Source: Streptomyces sp. P3 (GTDB lineage: Bacteria > Actinomycetota > Actinomycetes > Streptomycetales > Streptomycetaceae). From it: 64,000 nt of DNA. The position numbers and the translations under genes are program-made. Each line of letters begins with the position of its first letter. The stretch's first letter is position 1. This document shows positions 42,484 through 51,844 of the stretch, one piece after another. Where the stretch lies: contig NZ_CP028369.1 in NCBI RefSeq assembly GCF_003032475.1, forward strand, positions 4,898,001-4,962,000, read 5' to 3'. The notes below the pieces were generated by a model. That model was not told where the DNA came from and ran no database searches. It saw nothing but the letters and a program-made list of their open reading frames with translations.

Positions 42484-44202
42484 CTACTCCGCGACCGCCG
42501 CTTCGGCGGCGGCGGTTTCCGGCGCCGCGGTCGACGCCGCCGCAGCGTCCTGGGTGACGGACTGCCGGGCGGCAGTCTGCGGGACGGCCGTCTGCGGGTC
42601 CGAGGTCGGTGCGGCCGCGGTCTTGGTGATCACGACCTTCGCGACGGGGGTCTCGACCGGCGCCGGCGCCGACAGCGGCTCGGTGTCGGCGGGCGCGGAG
42701 CGCGGCGGCAGCAGGTCGAGCACGGCCGACCGGTGCGCGTCGCTCGTCGCGTCGTCGTACGGGTCCGGAGTGGCCGGGACCTGGAGCCGGTGCACCGGCC
42801 CGGAGCCCAGCCTGGCGTAGCCCCGGCCGGACGGCACGTCGTCGACCGGAGTGGTGTGCGGGGGCGCGCCGAGGACCGTCTGCAGCTGCTCCCTCGAAGC
42901 CGGGCCGAGCACGACGCGTGCGCGTGTGTGCTGTCGTACCGCCTCGTTCAGGGAGTCCAGGGCGTCGAACTGTTCGGCCACGACGACCGTGACGGCGGCC
43001 GCGCGGCCGTGCCGGAGGGGAACCTGCAGCAGGGACTGCGGATCCCGGTGGCCCTCCGCCTCGGCCAGATGGGTGAAGACGGTGGGCCGGTCCAGAACGA
43101 TCCACAGCGGGCGCTTGGTGTCCTCCGGCGCGGGTTCGCCCGCCTGCCGGGCGCTGTTGGCGGCGATGAGCCGGCGCTCGGTCTCGCCCGCCGCCCACTC
43201 CAGACCGGCCAGCGCCCCGGAGAGTCCGACCTCGACGCCCAGGACGCCGTCCCGGCCGGCCAGGCAGGCGTACTCACCGGTGCCGCCGCCCTCGACGATG
43301 AGCACGTCCCCGTGCTGGAGGGCCTGCAGTGCGATGGAGCGCAGCAGGGTCGACGTGCCGCTGCCGGGCCGGCCCACCGCCAGCAGATGCGGCTCGGTCG
43401 AGCGGATGCCGGTGCGCCAGACCACCGGCGGGACGTCACGCCGGTCCTCGCCGAACGAGAGAGGCAGCGTGCGCTGGACCCCGGCGGGGTCGGTGAAGCC
43501 CAGGACCGTCTCACCGGGGGCGGTGACGAAGCGCTGGGCGGAGATGTCGGTGGGGAGGGGGGACAGCACGCTGAGCGTCAGTTCGTTGCCCTCCTCGTCC
43601 CAGACGAAGAGGTACTCGCGGCCGCGGCCGGACTTCGCGGCGAGCAGCTGCTCGATCCGCGCGCGCGGGCCGGGCTCGCCGTCCGGGAAGTACGCCGGGT
43701 AGCGGATCACCAGATGGGTCACGCGGCCCGAGTCGTCGAACTCCTGTGTGGGGAAGGCCTCCTCCCAGTCGCCGCCGTGGGCGTACAGGGGAGTGGGATC
43801 GTCGGCCGTCGAGAAGTACGGGACCAGGGCCTCGTACAGCACTTGGAGCCGCTGGATCTGCGACTCGTCGGGGCCTTCGGGAGCCGCTGGGTTGCGGTCC
43901 CTGCCCTGCCAGGCCGCCGCAGCCGCCAGGGTGATGACGGCGAGCAACGGGCCGTACGGCACGAGTGCGACGACAAGGATCACGGAGGCCGTCAGGAACA
44001 GCAGCGGCCCGCGTTTGTCCTTGGGCGTCTCGGTCCACCTGCGCCGCCCGGCCGAGGCCAGCCGGCGCAGTCCGCGGGACACGGTGATCAGCGGATGGAG
44101 GACGTCGGTGGCGCTGTCGGCTGCCGTCCGGGCCAGCTCCCTGCTCCGGGCGATCTGTGCGCTGCCTGTGCTCAGGATGCGGGGGAGGGGGCGCCGGGCC
44201 AC
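42484..44202 (-). CDS. sffA: SffA-like FtsK/SpoIIIE-related protein with degenerate P-loop
   Basis: A 572-residue membrane-anchored protein. Two hydrophobic segments occur at about 66-98, and an FtsK/SpoIIIE-like nucleotide-binding domain at about 245-470. The Walker A position reads GRPGSGTST (277-285), with Thr where Lys is expected; the Walker B-like strand is PLWIVLDRP. The C-terminal about 80 residues are Ala/Pro/Thr-rich and disordered. It is 40 bp downstream of smeA, matching the Streptomyces smeA-sffA pair involved in sporulation septation and DNA handling. ATG 44202 is the start. Confidence 0.85.
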   Translation of the reverse strand: MARRPLPRILSTGSAQIARSRELARTAADSATDVLHPLITVSRGLRRLASAGRRRWTETPKDKRGPLLFLTASVILVVALVPYGPLLAVITLAAAAAWQGRDRNPAAPEGPDESQIQRLQVLYEALVPYFSTADDPTPLYAHGGDWEEAFPTQEFDDSGRVTHLVIRYPAYFPDGEPGPRARIEQLLAAKSGRGREYLFVWDEEGNELTLSVLSPLPTDISAQRFVTAPGETVLGFTDPAGVQRTLPLSFGEDRRDVPPVVWRTGIRSTEPHLLAVGRPGSGTSTLLRSIALQALQHGDVLIVEGGGTGEYACLAGRDGVLGVEVGLSGALAGLEWAAGETERRLIAANSARQAGEPAPEDTKRPLWIVLDRPTVFTHLAEAEGHRDPQSLLQVPLRHGRAAAVTVVVAEQFDALDSLNEAVRQHTRARVVLGPASREQLQTVLGAPPHTTPVDDVPSGRGYARLGSGPVHRLQVPATPDPYDDATSDAHRSAVLDLLPPRSAPADTEPLSAPAPVETPVAKVVITKTAAAPTSDPQTAVPQTAARQSVTQDAAAASTAAPETAAAEAAVAE

Positions 44203-44242
44203 TTCTGTCTCCTGGTGGTGCGTACGGACGGGACGTGCGGCG

Positions 44243-44437
44243 TCAGAACTTGATGCCGCCGAGGAGGCTGGCCAGACTCTCGCCGCCGGCCATGATGCTC
44301 GGGGCGATGGCCGTGCTGGACATGTAGAAGCCGAAGAGGGCCGAGACCACGGCGTGCGACGCCTTGAGCCCGTCCTTCCGGAAGAAGAGGAAGACGATGA
44401 TGCCGAGCAGGACCACGCCTGACATGGACAGGATCAT
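44243..44437 (-). CDS. smeA: SmeA, small sporulation membrane protein
   Basis: A 64-residue protein. A first helix (MILSMSGVVLLGIIVFLFF), a short basic loop RKDGLKA and a second hydrophobic stretch (VVSALFGFYMSSTAIAPSI) are seen, with tail GGESLASLLGGIKF. In Streptomyces, SmeA localises to sporulation septa and recruits SffA. Identity rests on size, membrane topology and the adjacent sffA. ATG 44437 follows GGAGAA. Confidence 0.85.
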   Translation of the reverse strand: MILSMSGVVLLGIIVFLFFRKDGLKASHAVVSALFGFYMSSTAIAPSIMAGGESLASLLGGIKF

Positions 44438-44527
44438 TTGGGTTCTCCTGGTTCGCGGGGGACAGTCACCATGAGTACTTCCAGGGTCACAGGATGTATC
44501 CATACGACAAAAGGTGCAACTGAGTGA

Positions 44528-44541
44528 AAAACAGGTGTTTT
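44528..44541. promoter_or_regulatory. AT-rich palindrome upstream of smeA
   Basis: AAAACAGGTGTTTT is a perfect inverted repeat (6-bp arms, GG centre) 91 bp upstream of the smeA start, between smeA and the divergent ankyrin gene. Such an AT-rich palindrome is rare in this genome and may be the site of a developmental regulator. Confidence 0.4.
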
Positions 44542-44700
44542 CCCTCGGCTGGTGGAAGGTCCGCAGGGCTGCCTGAGCAGGAGAATCGCGTCGAACGGGG
44601 CTGTTCGTGAGCTTCGCAGCCGACGGGTCCGGCCATGTCTGCGACGAGCCAGTACGCTGACGATTCACCTGAACGGTTGTAGCGAGAGGCGGACCGGCCG

Positions 44701-45093
44701 ATGACTGAAGCCCCCGACCCCGAAGTCGTGGAGCTGGCGACCAAGATCTTCGATCTGGCCCGCCAGGGCCAGACCGAGGAGCTTGTGGCGTACGTCGACG
44801 CGGGCGTCCCGGCCAACCTCACCAACGACCGGGGCGACTCCCTCGTGATGCTCGCCGCGTACCACGGGCACGCCGATGCGGTCCGGGCCCTGCTGGCCCG
44901 TGGCGCCGAGGCCGACCGGATCAACGACCGAGGCCAGACCCCGCTCGCGGGGGCGGCCTTCAAAGGTGAGACGGACGTGATCAGGGCACTGCTGGAGGCC
45001 GGCGCCGACCCTTCCCAGGGCACGCCGTCGGCCGTCGACACGGCCCGCATGTTCGGCAGGACAGAACTGCTGGACCTGTTCGGCGCGCGATGA
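44701..45093 (+). CDS. Ankyrin-repeat protein
   Basis: A 130-residue soluble protein with about three ankyrin units: QGQTEELVAYVDAGVPANLT, DRGDSLVMLAAYHGHADAVR, DRGQTPLAGAAFKGETDVIR. It is a small protein-binding scaffold with no enzymatic motif. ATG 44701 is preceded by GCGAGAGG. It is divergent from smeA; whether it is linked to sporulation is unknown. Confidence 0.88.
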   Translation: MTEAPDPEVVELATKIFDLARQGQTEELVAYVDAGVPANLTNDRGDSLVMLAAYHGHADAVRALLARGAEADRINDRGQTPLAGAAFKGETDVIRALLEAGADPSQGTPSAVDTARMFGRTELLDLFGAR

Positions 45094-45416
45094 GCCGACG
45101 GTCCCGAGCAGGTCAAGGGAATTTTTCCACCAGGTAAACAGACGACCACGGGGGAGGCGGTACAGGGCCGCCGGAAATTTCGGTCGCGGCAGGTAGAAGA
45201 GCCGGGTCATCATGACGTCGTGATTCACGGACGCGATGGCTGGGCAGGTGTTGCCGCACCGCGCGGGCCGTGACGCGGTCCGCATGGGCCACTGACGAGA
45301 GGCAGAGGAAAATGGTCTACAGCAAGCAGGAAACGGCGGGCGCCCCGACGCGTTGTCACGCGGCCAGGTAATGCACGTCCCCGGTTGCGTCGACGCTTGA
45401 TGTGAGGCTGTTTCCC
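45094..45416. promoter_or_regulatory. 323-bp intergenic region with two palindromes
   Basis: GAAATTTC (45174-45181, within CCGGAAATTTCGG) and ATCATGACGTCGTGAT (45209-45224, one mismatched pair) lie upstream of the HEAT-repeat gene. They may be regulator sites. No small ORF or RNA is evident. Confidence 0.35.
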
Positions 45417-46838
45417 ATGTTCGATCCGGTCATAGCGCCCAGCGGTACGCTGCTCGGCCTGCTCCAGAGAGGCCGCGGCGACGGCACGCTGCACGCGCTC
45501 ACCGCCCCGCGCGCCGAGGCGCTCGCGGCGCTGAACCACTGTGTCCTGCGGGATCCCCGTCACGACTGGCAGGTGGAGAACCGCTCCCTTTACTACGCCC
45601 GTCTCTACCTCGACCTGCACGGCGAGCTCGACGAGATCGAGGCCCACCTCTTCGACGTCGAGGACGTCTTCGACGCCGAGGAGTCACGCACGGGCCTGGC
45701 CCTTGCCGTCCTCGGCCACCTCGCCTCCTACGGCCGGCGGGACGCCCTCGACCTGCTGCGCAGGTACGCCGCCTCGGGGACCAACTGGGCCTGGGCCCTG
45801 GACGAACTCGCCCTGCGGGACGACGATGCCGGCCTGCGTGCCCTGGCCGTGCCCGTCCTGGCCCGGTTCGCCACCGACGCCGAGGGCGAGGCCGAACTCG
45901 CCGCGGTCGTACGGGACGCCTTCGAGCCACGACCCTGGCGGCTGTGGGCCGAGGACGCCCGGGACTACGTCGCCAGGCGGGTGCGTGCCGCCCACGAGGC
46001 CGGCTGTTTCGACCGCTGGCAGCGGCAGATGAGTCCCGGTGGACCGCGCCCGGGCTGGAGTGTCCACGCCGTGTTCGAGTGGGCCCAGCAAGGGGTCGAA
46101 CGCGGCGCCGCGCTCCATGTCCCCGCGGCCCGCTGCCTCTCCGCCGTGGCCGGCCCGGAGGACCGGCCCGAGATCGTCCAGGCGGCCAAGGACGGCGACG
46201 AGGGGGCGCGGTGTACAGCTCTGCGCTACCTCGCCGACTGCAATGATCCCGACGCCCTGGTCCTCATCGAACAGGCCGTCGCCACCGGCCCCGTCGCCGT
46301 GGTGGAGGCCGCCGTCGACGCCTTCGAACGGATGCGCAGCGTGGCCGCCGTCGACCGGGCCCGCGGCTGGGTCCACCGGCCCGACGCCCTCGGAGCCGCC
46401 GCCGGCCGTATGCTGGCGTGCCGGGGCGGCGTCCAGGACCGCGACCTGGTCCTCGGCGCCCTGCGCGAGGCGGTGCGCGGCGAGGGCTGCGACGCCCCGA
46501 GTCTGTGGACTCTCGTCGACGGCGCCGGACGGCTCGGCATCGCCTGCGCGGCGCCGGTGCTGCGCCACATCTACCGCGAGACGGCCTCGTCCCATCTGCG
46601 CGGTCGCTGCGCCCGGGCACTCGCCGCCACCGACCCCTCCTACGCCTCCGGCTTCGCCGTCGAATGCCTGTGGGACTGCGAGGAGGGCACCCGCGAGATC
46701 GCCGCCCGGCACGCCGAGACCGGCGACACCCGGGTCGTGGAGCGCCTGCGACGGCTGGCCGCCGACCCTGCCGAGGAGGCCGAGGTCCAGACGGCCGTGC
46801 GCAGCCGGATCGGCCCGGACGCGACGTCCGCCATGTGA
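45417..46838 (+). CDS. HEAT-repeat protein
   Basis: A 473-residue all-helical protein with repeated HEAT/PBS-lyase-like units such as RPEIVQAAKDGDEGARCTAL and AAPVLRHIYRETASSHLRGR. It has no signal peptide and no catalytic motif, and probably serves as a scaffold. ATG 45417 has GAGG nine bases upstream; GTG 45402 in frame is an alternative. It is downstream of the ankyrin gene on the same strand, separated by 323 bp. Confidence 0.85.
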   Translation: MFDPVIAPSGTLLGLLQRGRGDGTLHALTAPRAEALAALNHCVLRDPRHDWQVENRSLYYARLYLDLHGELDEIEAHLFDVEDVFDAEESRTGLALAVLGHLASYGRRDALDLLRRYAASGTNWAWALDELALRDDDAGLRALAVPVLARFATDAEGEAELAAVVRDAFEPRPWRLWAEDARDYVARRVRAAHEAGCFDRWQRQMSPGGPRPGWSVHAVFEWAQQGVERGAALHVPAARCLSAVAGPEDRPEIVQAAKDGDEGARCTALRYLADCNDPDALVLIEQAVATGPVAVVEAAVDAFERMRSVAAVDRARGWVHRPDALGAAAGRMLACRGGVQDRDLVLGALREAVRGEGCDAPSLWTLVDGAGRLGIACAAPVLRHIYRETASSHLRGRCARALAATDPSYASGFAVECLWDCEEGTREIAARHAETGDTRVVERLRRLAADPAEEAEVQTAVRSRIGPDATSAM

Positions 46839-47246
46839 ACGCCGGGCAGGCCGCCGCCCGAAGAGCGGTCGGCGGCGGCCACCGGGGAGGGCGCGAGCGC
46901 GCCTGCCGGGCCGAGGCGACGGCCGTCGGCCTGCCGTCCTCCTCACCTCCTGGCGGACCGCGACCCGGCGACCCGCGCGTGCCTCGCGGCCGCGCGAGGT
47001 GCGGGCGGCAACGCAACGGATGTGCTCACGCAGACGGGCAGACCAGCAGACCGGTCGGCCGTGGTGGGGTCATGAGTGCGCCGAGCGGAACGGACGATCG
47101 TCAAGGCCCTCAAGGCCCTCAAGGCCGCCGCATCGCCGAGCCCGGCCGCGTCGAAGCGGTCGTCCCGGCGTCGCAGGCGTCCGAGTGGGGAAGGCTCCTC
47201 GAACGAGGCTGAGCCGTCTCTTCGGGCGTCCTGACGCCCTGTCGCG
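46839..47246. other. 408-bp intergenic region with a 9-bp tandem repeat
   Basis: TCAAGGCCC occurs nearly three times in tandem at 47101-47126. Otherwise no gene, terminator or RNA is recognised between the converging HEAT-repeat and pxpC genes. Confidence 0.5.
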
Positions 47247-48116
47247 TCACCGTCGCCGTACGGCCACGAAGCGGACGGGCGTTCCCGGCGCGGCCTGCGC
47301 GGCGGCGGGCAGGTCGGCAGTGCGGACGACCCCGATCACCGGGTAGCCGCCGGTCGTCGGATGGTCGGCGAGGAAGACCACCGGCCGGCCGGCCGGCGGG
47401 ACCTGTACGGCGCCCAGGACCATGCCCTCGCTGGCCAGTTCCCCGCCCCGGGCCCGCTCCAGGACGGGCCCCTCGGTGCGCAGGCCGATGCGGTTGCTCG
47501 CCGAGGACACGTGGAAGGTGTGGGCGGTGAAGGCGCGCAGTGCGTCCGGGGTGAACCAGTCGTCGCGGGGGCCGAGCGTCACCCGCAGGACGAGCTCGGC
47601 CGGGGGCGCCGGCTGCGGGGCGACGTCCACGCGCGCGTGCGGGGTGCCTTCGCGCCCGAGGGGCAGCACCGTGCCGTCCGTCAGCGGCGTGGGGCCGAGG
47701 CCCGAGAGGAGGTCCGTCGACCGGCTGCCGAGAACCGCCTCGACGACGATGCCGCCGGACACCGCGACGTAGCCGCGCACTCCGCGGATCGCCGGCCCGA
47801 CGTCCAGCACCGCTCCGGCGGGTACCCGCACCGGCGCGCCCCAGGCGGCCGGACGGCCTCCCACGGTGACCCGGCACGGAGCCCCGCCGACCGCGACCGT
47901 CACGTCGGAACGGGGCGCGAGGGCACAGCCGGTCAGCGTGGTCTCCAGGACGGCCGCGTCGGGCGGATTGCCCACCAGCCGGTTGACCAGGGCCGCCGCG
48001 GGCCCGTCGAGCGCACCGGAACGCGGCACGCCGAGATGCGCGTGCCCGGGTCTGCCCCGGTCCTGGACGGTGGTCAGCGCCCCGGCGCGGACGACGGACA
48101 TCGCACGGTCGCTCAT
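47247..48116 (-). CDS. pxpC: 5-oxoprolinase subunit C (biotin-dependent carboxyltransferase-like)
   Basis: A 289-residue AHS2/KipA-type protein. VQDRGRPGHAHLGVPRSGAL and GRPVVFLADHPTTGGYPVIG are family signatures. With PxpA and PxpB it forms the ATP-dependent enzyme that opens 5-oxoproline (pyroglutamate) to glutamate. ATG 48116 overlaps the pxpB stop by four bases. It is the last gene of the six-gene minus-strand operon. Confidence 0.93.
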   Translation of the reverse strand: MSDRAMSVVRAGALTTVQDRGRPGHAHLGVPRSGALDGPAAALVNRLVGNPPDAAVLETTLTGCALAPRSDVTVAVGGAPCRVTVGGRPAAWGAPVRVPAGAVLDVGPAIRGVRGYVAVSGGIVVEAVLGSRSTDLLSGLGPTPLTDGTVLPLGREGTPHARVDVAPQPAPPAELVLRVTLGPRDDWFTPDALRAFTAHTFHVSSASNRIGLRTEGPVLERARGGELASEGMVLGAVQVPPAGRPVVFLADHPTTGGYPVIGVVRTADLPAAAQAAPGTPVRFVAVRRR

Positions 48117-48736
48117 GCCCCTTCCTCCGGTACGAAACGCACCCGGGTGCCCGGCGACAGCAGTGCGGCCGGCTCGCTCGCGTGGTCCCACAGCACCGCG
48201 TCGGTGGTGCCGATGAGCTGCCAGCCGCCCGGCGACGCCCGGGGGTACACGCCCGTGTAGGGCCCCGCCAGCGCCACCGAACCGGCCGGCACGGCGGTCC
48301 GAGGGGTCGACCTGCGGGGTACGTCGTAGCGCGAGGGCAGGCCCGTCAGATACCCGAAGCCGGGCGCGAAGCCGCAGAACGCCACCCGGAACTCCACGGC
48401 CGCGTGGATCCGGGCGACCTCCCGCTCCTGGACGCCCCACCGGGCGGCCACCTCGGCCAGGTCCGGACCGTCGTAGCGGGTCGGGATCTCCACGACCTCC
48501 TGCTCGCGCGGGGGAGCCGGCGGGACGTCCGCGGCGGCGAGCTCGGACGCCAGCCGGCCCGGGTCGGACAGGCCGTCCAGGAGGACGGTACGGGCCGCCG
48601 GGACGATCTCGCGGGCGCCGAGCAGGCCCGCCGCGTGCCGGCGCACCAGTTCGGCGTGCAGGGCCTCTGCCTCCGCACCCGACGCCACCTCGACCAGCAG
48701 GGCGTCTTCGCCGACGTGCAGGATGCGCATACTCAT
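48113..48736 (-). CDS. pxpB: 5-oxoprolinase subunit B
   Basis: A 207-residue AHS1/KipI-type protein. EFRVAFCGFAPGFGYLTGLP and RTAVPAGSVALAGPYTGVYP are diagnostic. ATG 48736 overlaps the pxpA stop (ATGA) and is preferred over ATG 48730, two codons later. It works as a complex with PxpC on the pathway from 5-oxoproline to glutamate. Confidence 0.93.
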   Translation of the reverse strand: MSMRILHVGEDALLVEVASGAEAEALHAELVRRHAAGLLGAREIVPAARTVLLDGLSDPGRLASELAAADVPPAPPREQEVVEIPTRYDGPDLAEVAARWGVQEREVARIHAAVEFRVAFCGFAPGFGYLTGLPSRYDVPRRSTPRTAVPAGSVALAGPYTGVYPRASPGGWQLIGTTDAVLWDHASEPAALLSPGTRVRFVPEEGA

Positions 48737-49500
48737 GCGAAGGCCTCCACCCGCACGCCCGACTCCTCGAGCCCGCGCCGCACCCGCAGGGCCAGCTCCA
48801 CCGCACCGGGAGTGTCCCCGTGCAGGCACAGGGAACGCGCGCGGACGTCGATCCCGATGCCCGCCTCGGAGACGACCCGGCCGGCCCGGGCCAGGCTCAC
48901 CGACCGCGCGACGATGTCGTCCGGATCGGTGACCACGGCGCTGCTCCGCCCGCGCGGCACGAGCGTGCCCTGATCGGTGTACGCGCGGTCGGCGAAGGCC
49001 TCCGGGACGGCCGCCAGCCCCGCCGCGCGGGCCAGCTCCAGCAGCCGGGAGCCGGGCAGCCCGAGGACGGGCAGCGCGGCGTCGGCGAGGAGCACTCCCT
49101 CGACCACCGCGCCGGCCTGTTCCTCGTCGTGCACGACCCGGTTGTACAGCGCGCCGTGCGGCTTCACGTACGCCACGCGCGCGCCCGCCGCCCGGGCGAA
49201 CACCTCGAGGGCGCCGATCTGGTACGCCACCTCGGCGGCCAGTTCCGCGGCCGGCACGTCCATCGCGCGCCGCCCGAAACCTGCCAGGTCCCGGTAGGAG
49301 ACCTGGGCGCCGATCGTGACGCCCCGCTCGACGGCCAGCGCACACACCCGCCGCATGGTGACCGCGTCCCCGGCGTGGAAGCCGCAGGCCACGTTGGCAC
49401 TGGTGACGACCGACAGGAGCCGCTCGTCGTCGGTCAGCTGCCAGCGGCCGAAGCCCTCGCCGAGGTCGGCGTTCAAGTCGATCGCGGTCATCGCGGTCAT
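48733..49500 (-). CDS. pxpA: 5-oxoprolinase subunit A (LamB/YcsF family)
   Basis: A 255-residue TIM-like barrel protein. DLNADLGEGFGRW, SANVACGFHAGDAVTMRR, YVKPHGALYN and FADRAYTDQGTLVPRG are the family landmarks. It supplies the oxoproline-activating part of PxpABC. ATG 49500 follows AAGGAATC; ATG 49491 is a second possibility. It begins 20 bp after the hydro-lyase gene. Confidence 0.94.
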   Translation of the reverse strand: MTAMTAIDLNADLGEGFGRWQLTDDERLLSVVTSANVACGFHAGDAVTMRRVCALAVERGVTIGAQVSYRDLAGFGRRAMDVPAAELAAEVAYQIGALEVFARAAGARVAYVKPHGALYNRVVHDEEQAGAVVEGVLLADAALPVLGLPGSRLLELARAAGLAAVPEAFADRAYTDQGTLVPRGRSSAVVTDPDDIVARSVSLARAGRVVSEAGIGIDVRARSLCLHGDTPGAVELALRVRRGLEESGVRVEAFA

Positions 49501-49520
49501 GATTCCTTCGTACCTCTTTC

Positions 49521-50375
49521 TCAGGCCACGCGGTACTGCTCGTCGCGGGCGTCGGTGAGGAACATCTGTCCCGGGGCGTGGGTGAGGGCGAACGGCGGGC
49601 GCGAGGCCGTCACGACGGCCTGCGGGGTCACGCCGCAGGCCCAGAACACCGGGATGTCGTCCGGCTCGGCGTCCACCGGGTCGCCGAAGTCGGGACGGCC
49701 GAGGTCGACGATGCCCAGTCCCGAAGGATCGCCGCAGTGCACGGGGCCGCCGTGCACCGCCGGGAGCAGGCTGCTCTCCCGGATCGCCGTCGCCAGGTGG
49801 CGCGGCGGCACCGGCCGCATGGACACCACCAGGGGCCCGCGCAGCCGGCCCGCCGGGCGGCACTCACGACTCGTCACGTACATGGGAACGTTCCGCCCCT
49901 GCTCGACGTGCCGGATCGGGACGCCCGCCCCGGACAGAGCCCACTCGAAGGTGAAGCTGCAGCCGATCAGGAACGACACCAGGTCGTCGCGCCAGTACGC
50001 GCGCACGTCCGTCGGCTCGTCGACGAGCTCCCCGTCCTCCCACACCCGGTAGCGGGGCAGGTCGGTGCGCAGGTCCGCGCCCTCGGCGAGGACGGTCGTG
50101 ACGGAGCCGGCGTCCGTGACGTCGAGGACCGGACACGGCTTCGGATTGCGCTGGCAGAACAGGAGCATGTCGTACGCCCAGTCCGCCGGCACCGAGATCA
50201 GGTTGGCCTGGGTGTGCCCGGCCGCGACCCCGGCCGTGGGGCCCGGCAGGCCCGCCCGGAAGCGGGCCCGGGCCGCGGCGGGGCTCCACGCGTGAGCGCG
50301 GTCCTCAACGAGAGTGACGGGACGGTCCGCGGGGCTCGGCGGACGGTGCTCCCGTGTGAGCGTCGGTCGGTTCAC
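49521..50375 (-). CDS. Putative hydro-lyase / D-glutamate cyclase family (DUF1445)
   Basis: A 284-residue protein. [32 protein letters not shown] and [12 protein letters not shown] mark the YcsI/DUF1445 family, whose eukaryotic relatives convert D-glutamate to 5-oxoproline. In a pxpABC operon this would feed 5-oxoproline to the oxoprolinase. GTG 50375 overlaps the MFS stop (GTGA), so they are coupled. The enzymatic role in bacteria is inferred. Confidence 0.88.
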   Translation of the reverse strand: MNRPTLTREHRPPSPADRPVTLVEDRAHAWSPAAARARFRAGLPGPTAGVAAGHTQANLISVPADWAYDMLLFCQRNPKPCPVLDVTDAGSVTTVLAEGADLRTDLPRYRVWEDGELVDEPTDVRAYWRDDLVSFLIGCSFTFEWALSGAGVPIRHVEQGRNVPMYVTSRECRPAGRLRGPLVVSMRPVPPRHLATAIRESSLLPAVHGGPVHCGDPSGLGIVDLGRPDFGDPVDAEPDDIPVFWACGVTPQAVVTASRPPFALTHAPGQMFLTDARDEQYRVA

Positions 50376-51673
50376 TCCAGTTCCTTTCCACGCGTCTCCG
50401 GCAGCCCCAGCAGCGCCAGGGCGGCGATGGCGTACCCGATCGCGCCGAAGACCAGCGCGCCGCCCACACCCCAGCTGTCGGCCAGGAACCCGACCGTCGT
50501 GGGGAAGACGGCGCCCACGGCGCGGCCGGTGTTGTAGGTGAAGCCCTGACCCGTGCCGCGCAGGGCGGTCGGATACAGCTCGCTCAGATACGACCCGAAG
50601 CCGCTGAAGATCGCCGACATGCAGAACCCGAGCGGGAAGCCGAGCACGAGCAGCAGGGTGTCCGCGCCGCTCGGGATGTTCGCGTACGCCAGGATGCACA
50701 CCGCCGACAGCAGGGCGAACAGCCAGATGTTGCGACGCCGGCCCAGCCGGTCGGTGAGGTATCCGCCGGTCAGGTAGCCGAGGAAGGCGCCGGAGATCAG
50801 GAACGTCAGATATCCGCCGGTGCCGACCACCGACAGACCGCGTTCCGACTTCAGGTAGGTCGGCACCCAGGTCGCCAGGGTGTAGTAGCCGCCCTGCACA
50901 CCGGTCGAGAGCAGTCCGGCGAACACCGTGGTCCGCAGCAGTGGCCCCCGGAAGATCGCCGGGAACGATCCCCTGTCGGCGCTTCGCGCGCGTGCGGCCT
51001 CGGCCTGCGGCGCGTCCTTCACACGGCGCCGCATCCACACCACGAGCAGGGCGGGCAGCGCGCCCGTCCAGAACATGACGCGCCAGGCCATGTCGTCGCC
51101 GACGAACGAGAAGACGAGCGTGTACGCCAGCGCCGCGAGGCCCCAGCCGACGGCCCAGGAGCTCTGGATCGCGCCGAGGGTGCGGCCCCGGTGCTTCGCG
51201 CTCGCGTACTCGGCGACCAGGATCGCGCCGACCGCCCACTCGCCGCCGAAGCCGAGGCCCTGCAGGGAGCGGAAGACCAGCAGCGTCTCGTAGCTGGGTG
51301 CGAAGCCGCAGGCGACGGTGAAGACGGCGTAGGTGATCACCGTGATCATCAGAGCCCTGACCCGGCCGATCCGGTCGGCCAGGACGCCCGCGACGGCGCC
51401 GCCGACGGCGGAGGCGATCAGCGTGACGGTGGTGAACAGGCCGGTCTGGGCGCTGTCCAGACCGAAGTACGCCGCCAGCGCCACCATGCTCAGCGGCAGC
51501 GTGAAGTAGTCGTAGGAGTCGAGGGCGTAGCCGCCGAACGCGCCGGCGAAGGCGCGCCTGCCGCGCGGTCCCAGCGCCCGCAGCCAGGCGAACGCCCCGT
51601 CGTCGGAGGAGTGTTCGGCGGCGGTGTCGAGGGCTTCGGTGGTCGGGACCGGTGAGGGAGGAGTCGTGCTCAT
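50372..51673 (-). CDS. MFS transporter of the pxp operon
   Basis: A 433-residue twelve-helix carrier of the metabolite:H+ symporter kind. Motif A-like [14 protein letters not shown] after helix 2 and its repeat [13 protein letters not shown] in the second half are clear. ATG 51673 has GAGG six bases before it; GTG 51679 is less good. As first gene of the MFS-hydrolyase-pxpA-B-C operon it probably imports 5-oxoproline or a glutamate derivative. It is divergent from the GntR regulator. Confidence 0.9.
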   Translation of the reverse strand: MSTTPPSPVPTTEALDTAAEHSSDDGAFAWLRALGPRGRRAFAGAFGGYALDSYDYFTLPLSMVALAAYFGLDSAQTGLFTTVTLIASAVGGAVAGVLADRIGRVRALMITVITYAVFTVACGFAPSYETLLVFRSLQGLGFGGEWAVGAILVAEYASAKHRGRTLGAIQSSWAVGWGLAALAYTLVFSFVGDDMAWRVMFWTGALPALLVVWMRRRVKDAPQAEAARARSADRGSFPAIFRGPLLRTTVFAGLLSTGVQGGYYTLATWVPTYLKSERGLSVVGTGGYLTFLISGAFLGYLTGGYLTDRLGRRRNIWLFALLSAVCILAYANIPSGADTLLLVLGFPLGFCMSAIFSGFGSYLSELYPTALRGTGQGFTYNTGRAVGAVFPTTVGFLADSWGVGGALVFGAIGYAIAALALLGLPETRGKELE

Positions 51674-51777
51674 GGGCACCTCGCTGAGGGATGACGGACG
51701 GTGCTGAGAGGTGAGCCGTGCCGTGCGTGAGGCGGGTCGCCGCGGTGGGGACGGGCGGGGCCATGAAATGAAGGTAG

Positions 51778-51796
51778 AGGATCGTTGAACGATCCT
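51778..51796. promoter_or_regulatory. 19-bp perfect palindrome, operator of the pxp operon
   Basis: AGGATCGTTGAACGATCCT is a perfect inverted repeat with a single central G. It lies between the divergent MFS and GntR starts (49 bp before the regulator). FadR/FCD-type GntR proteins bind palindromes of this kind, so it is the best candidate site for controlling both. Confidence 0.75.
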
Positions 51797-51844
51797 TCAA
51801 TACCCCTGTTGTCTCGTTCTTCTGTCTGCGATTGAATTCCGGGC

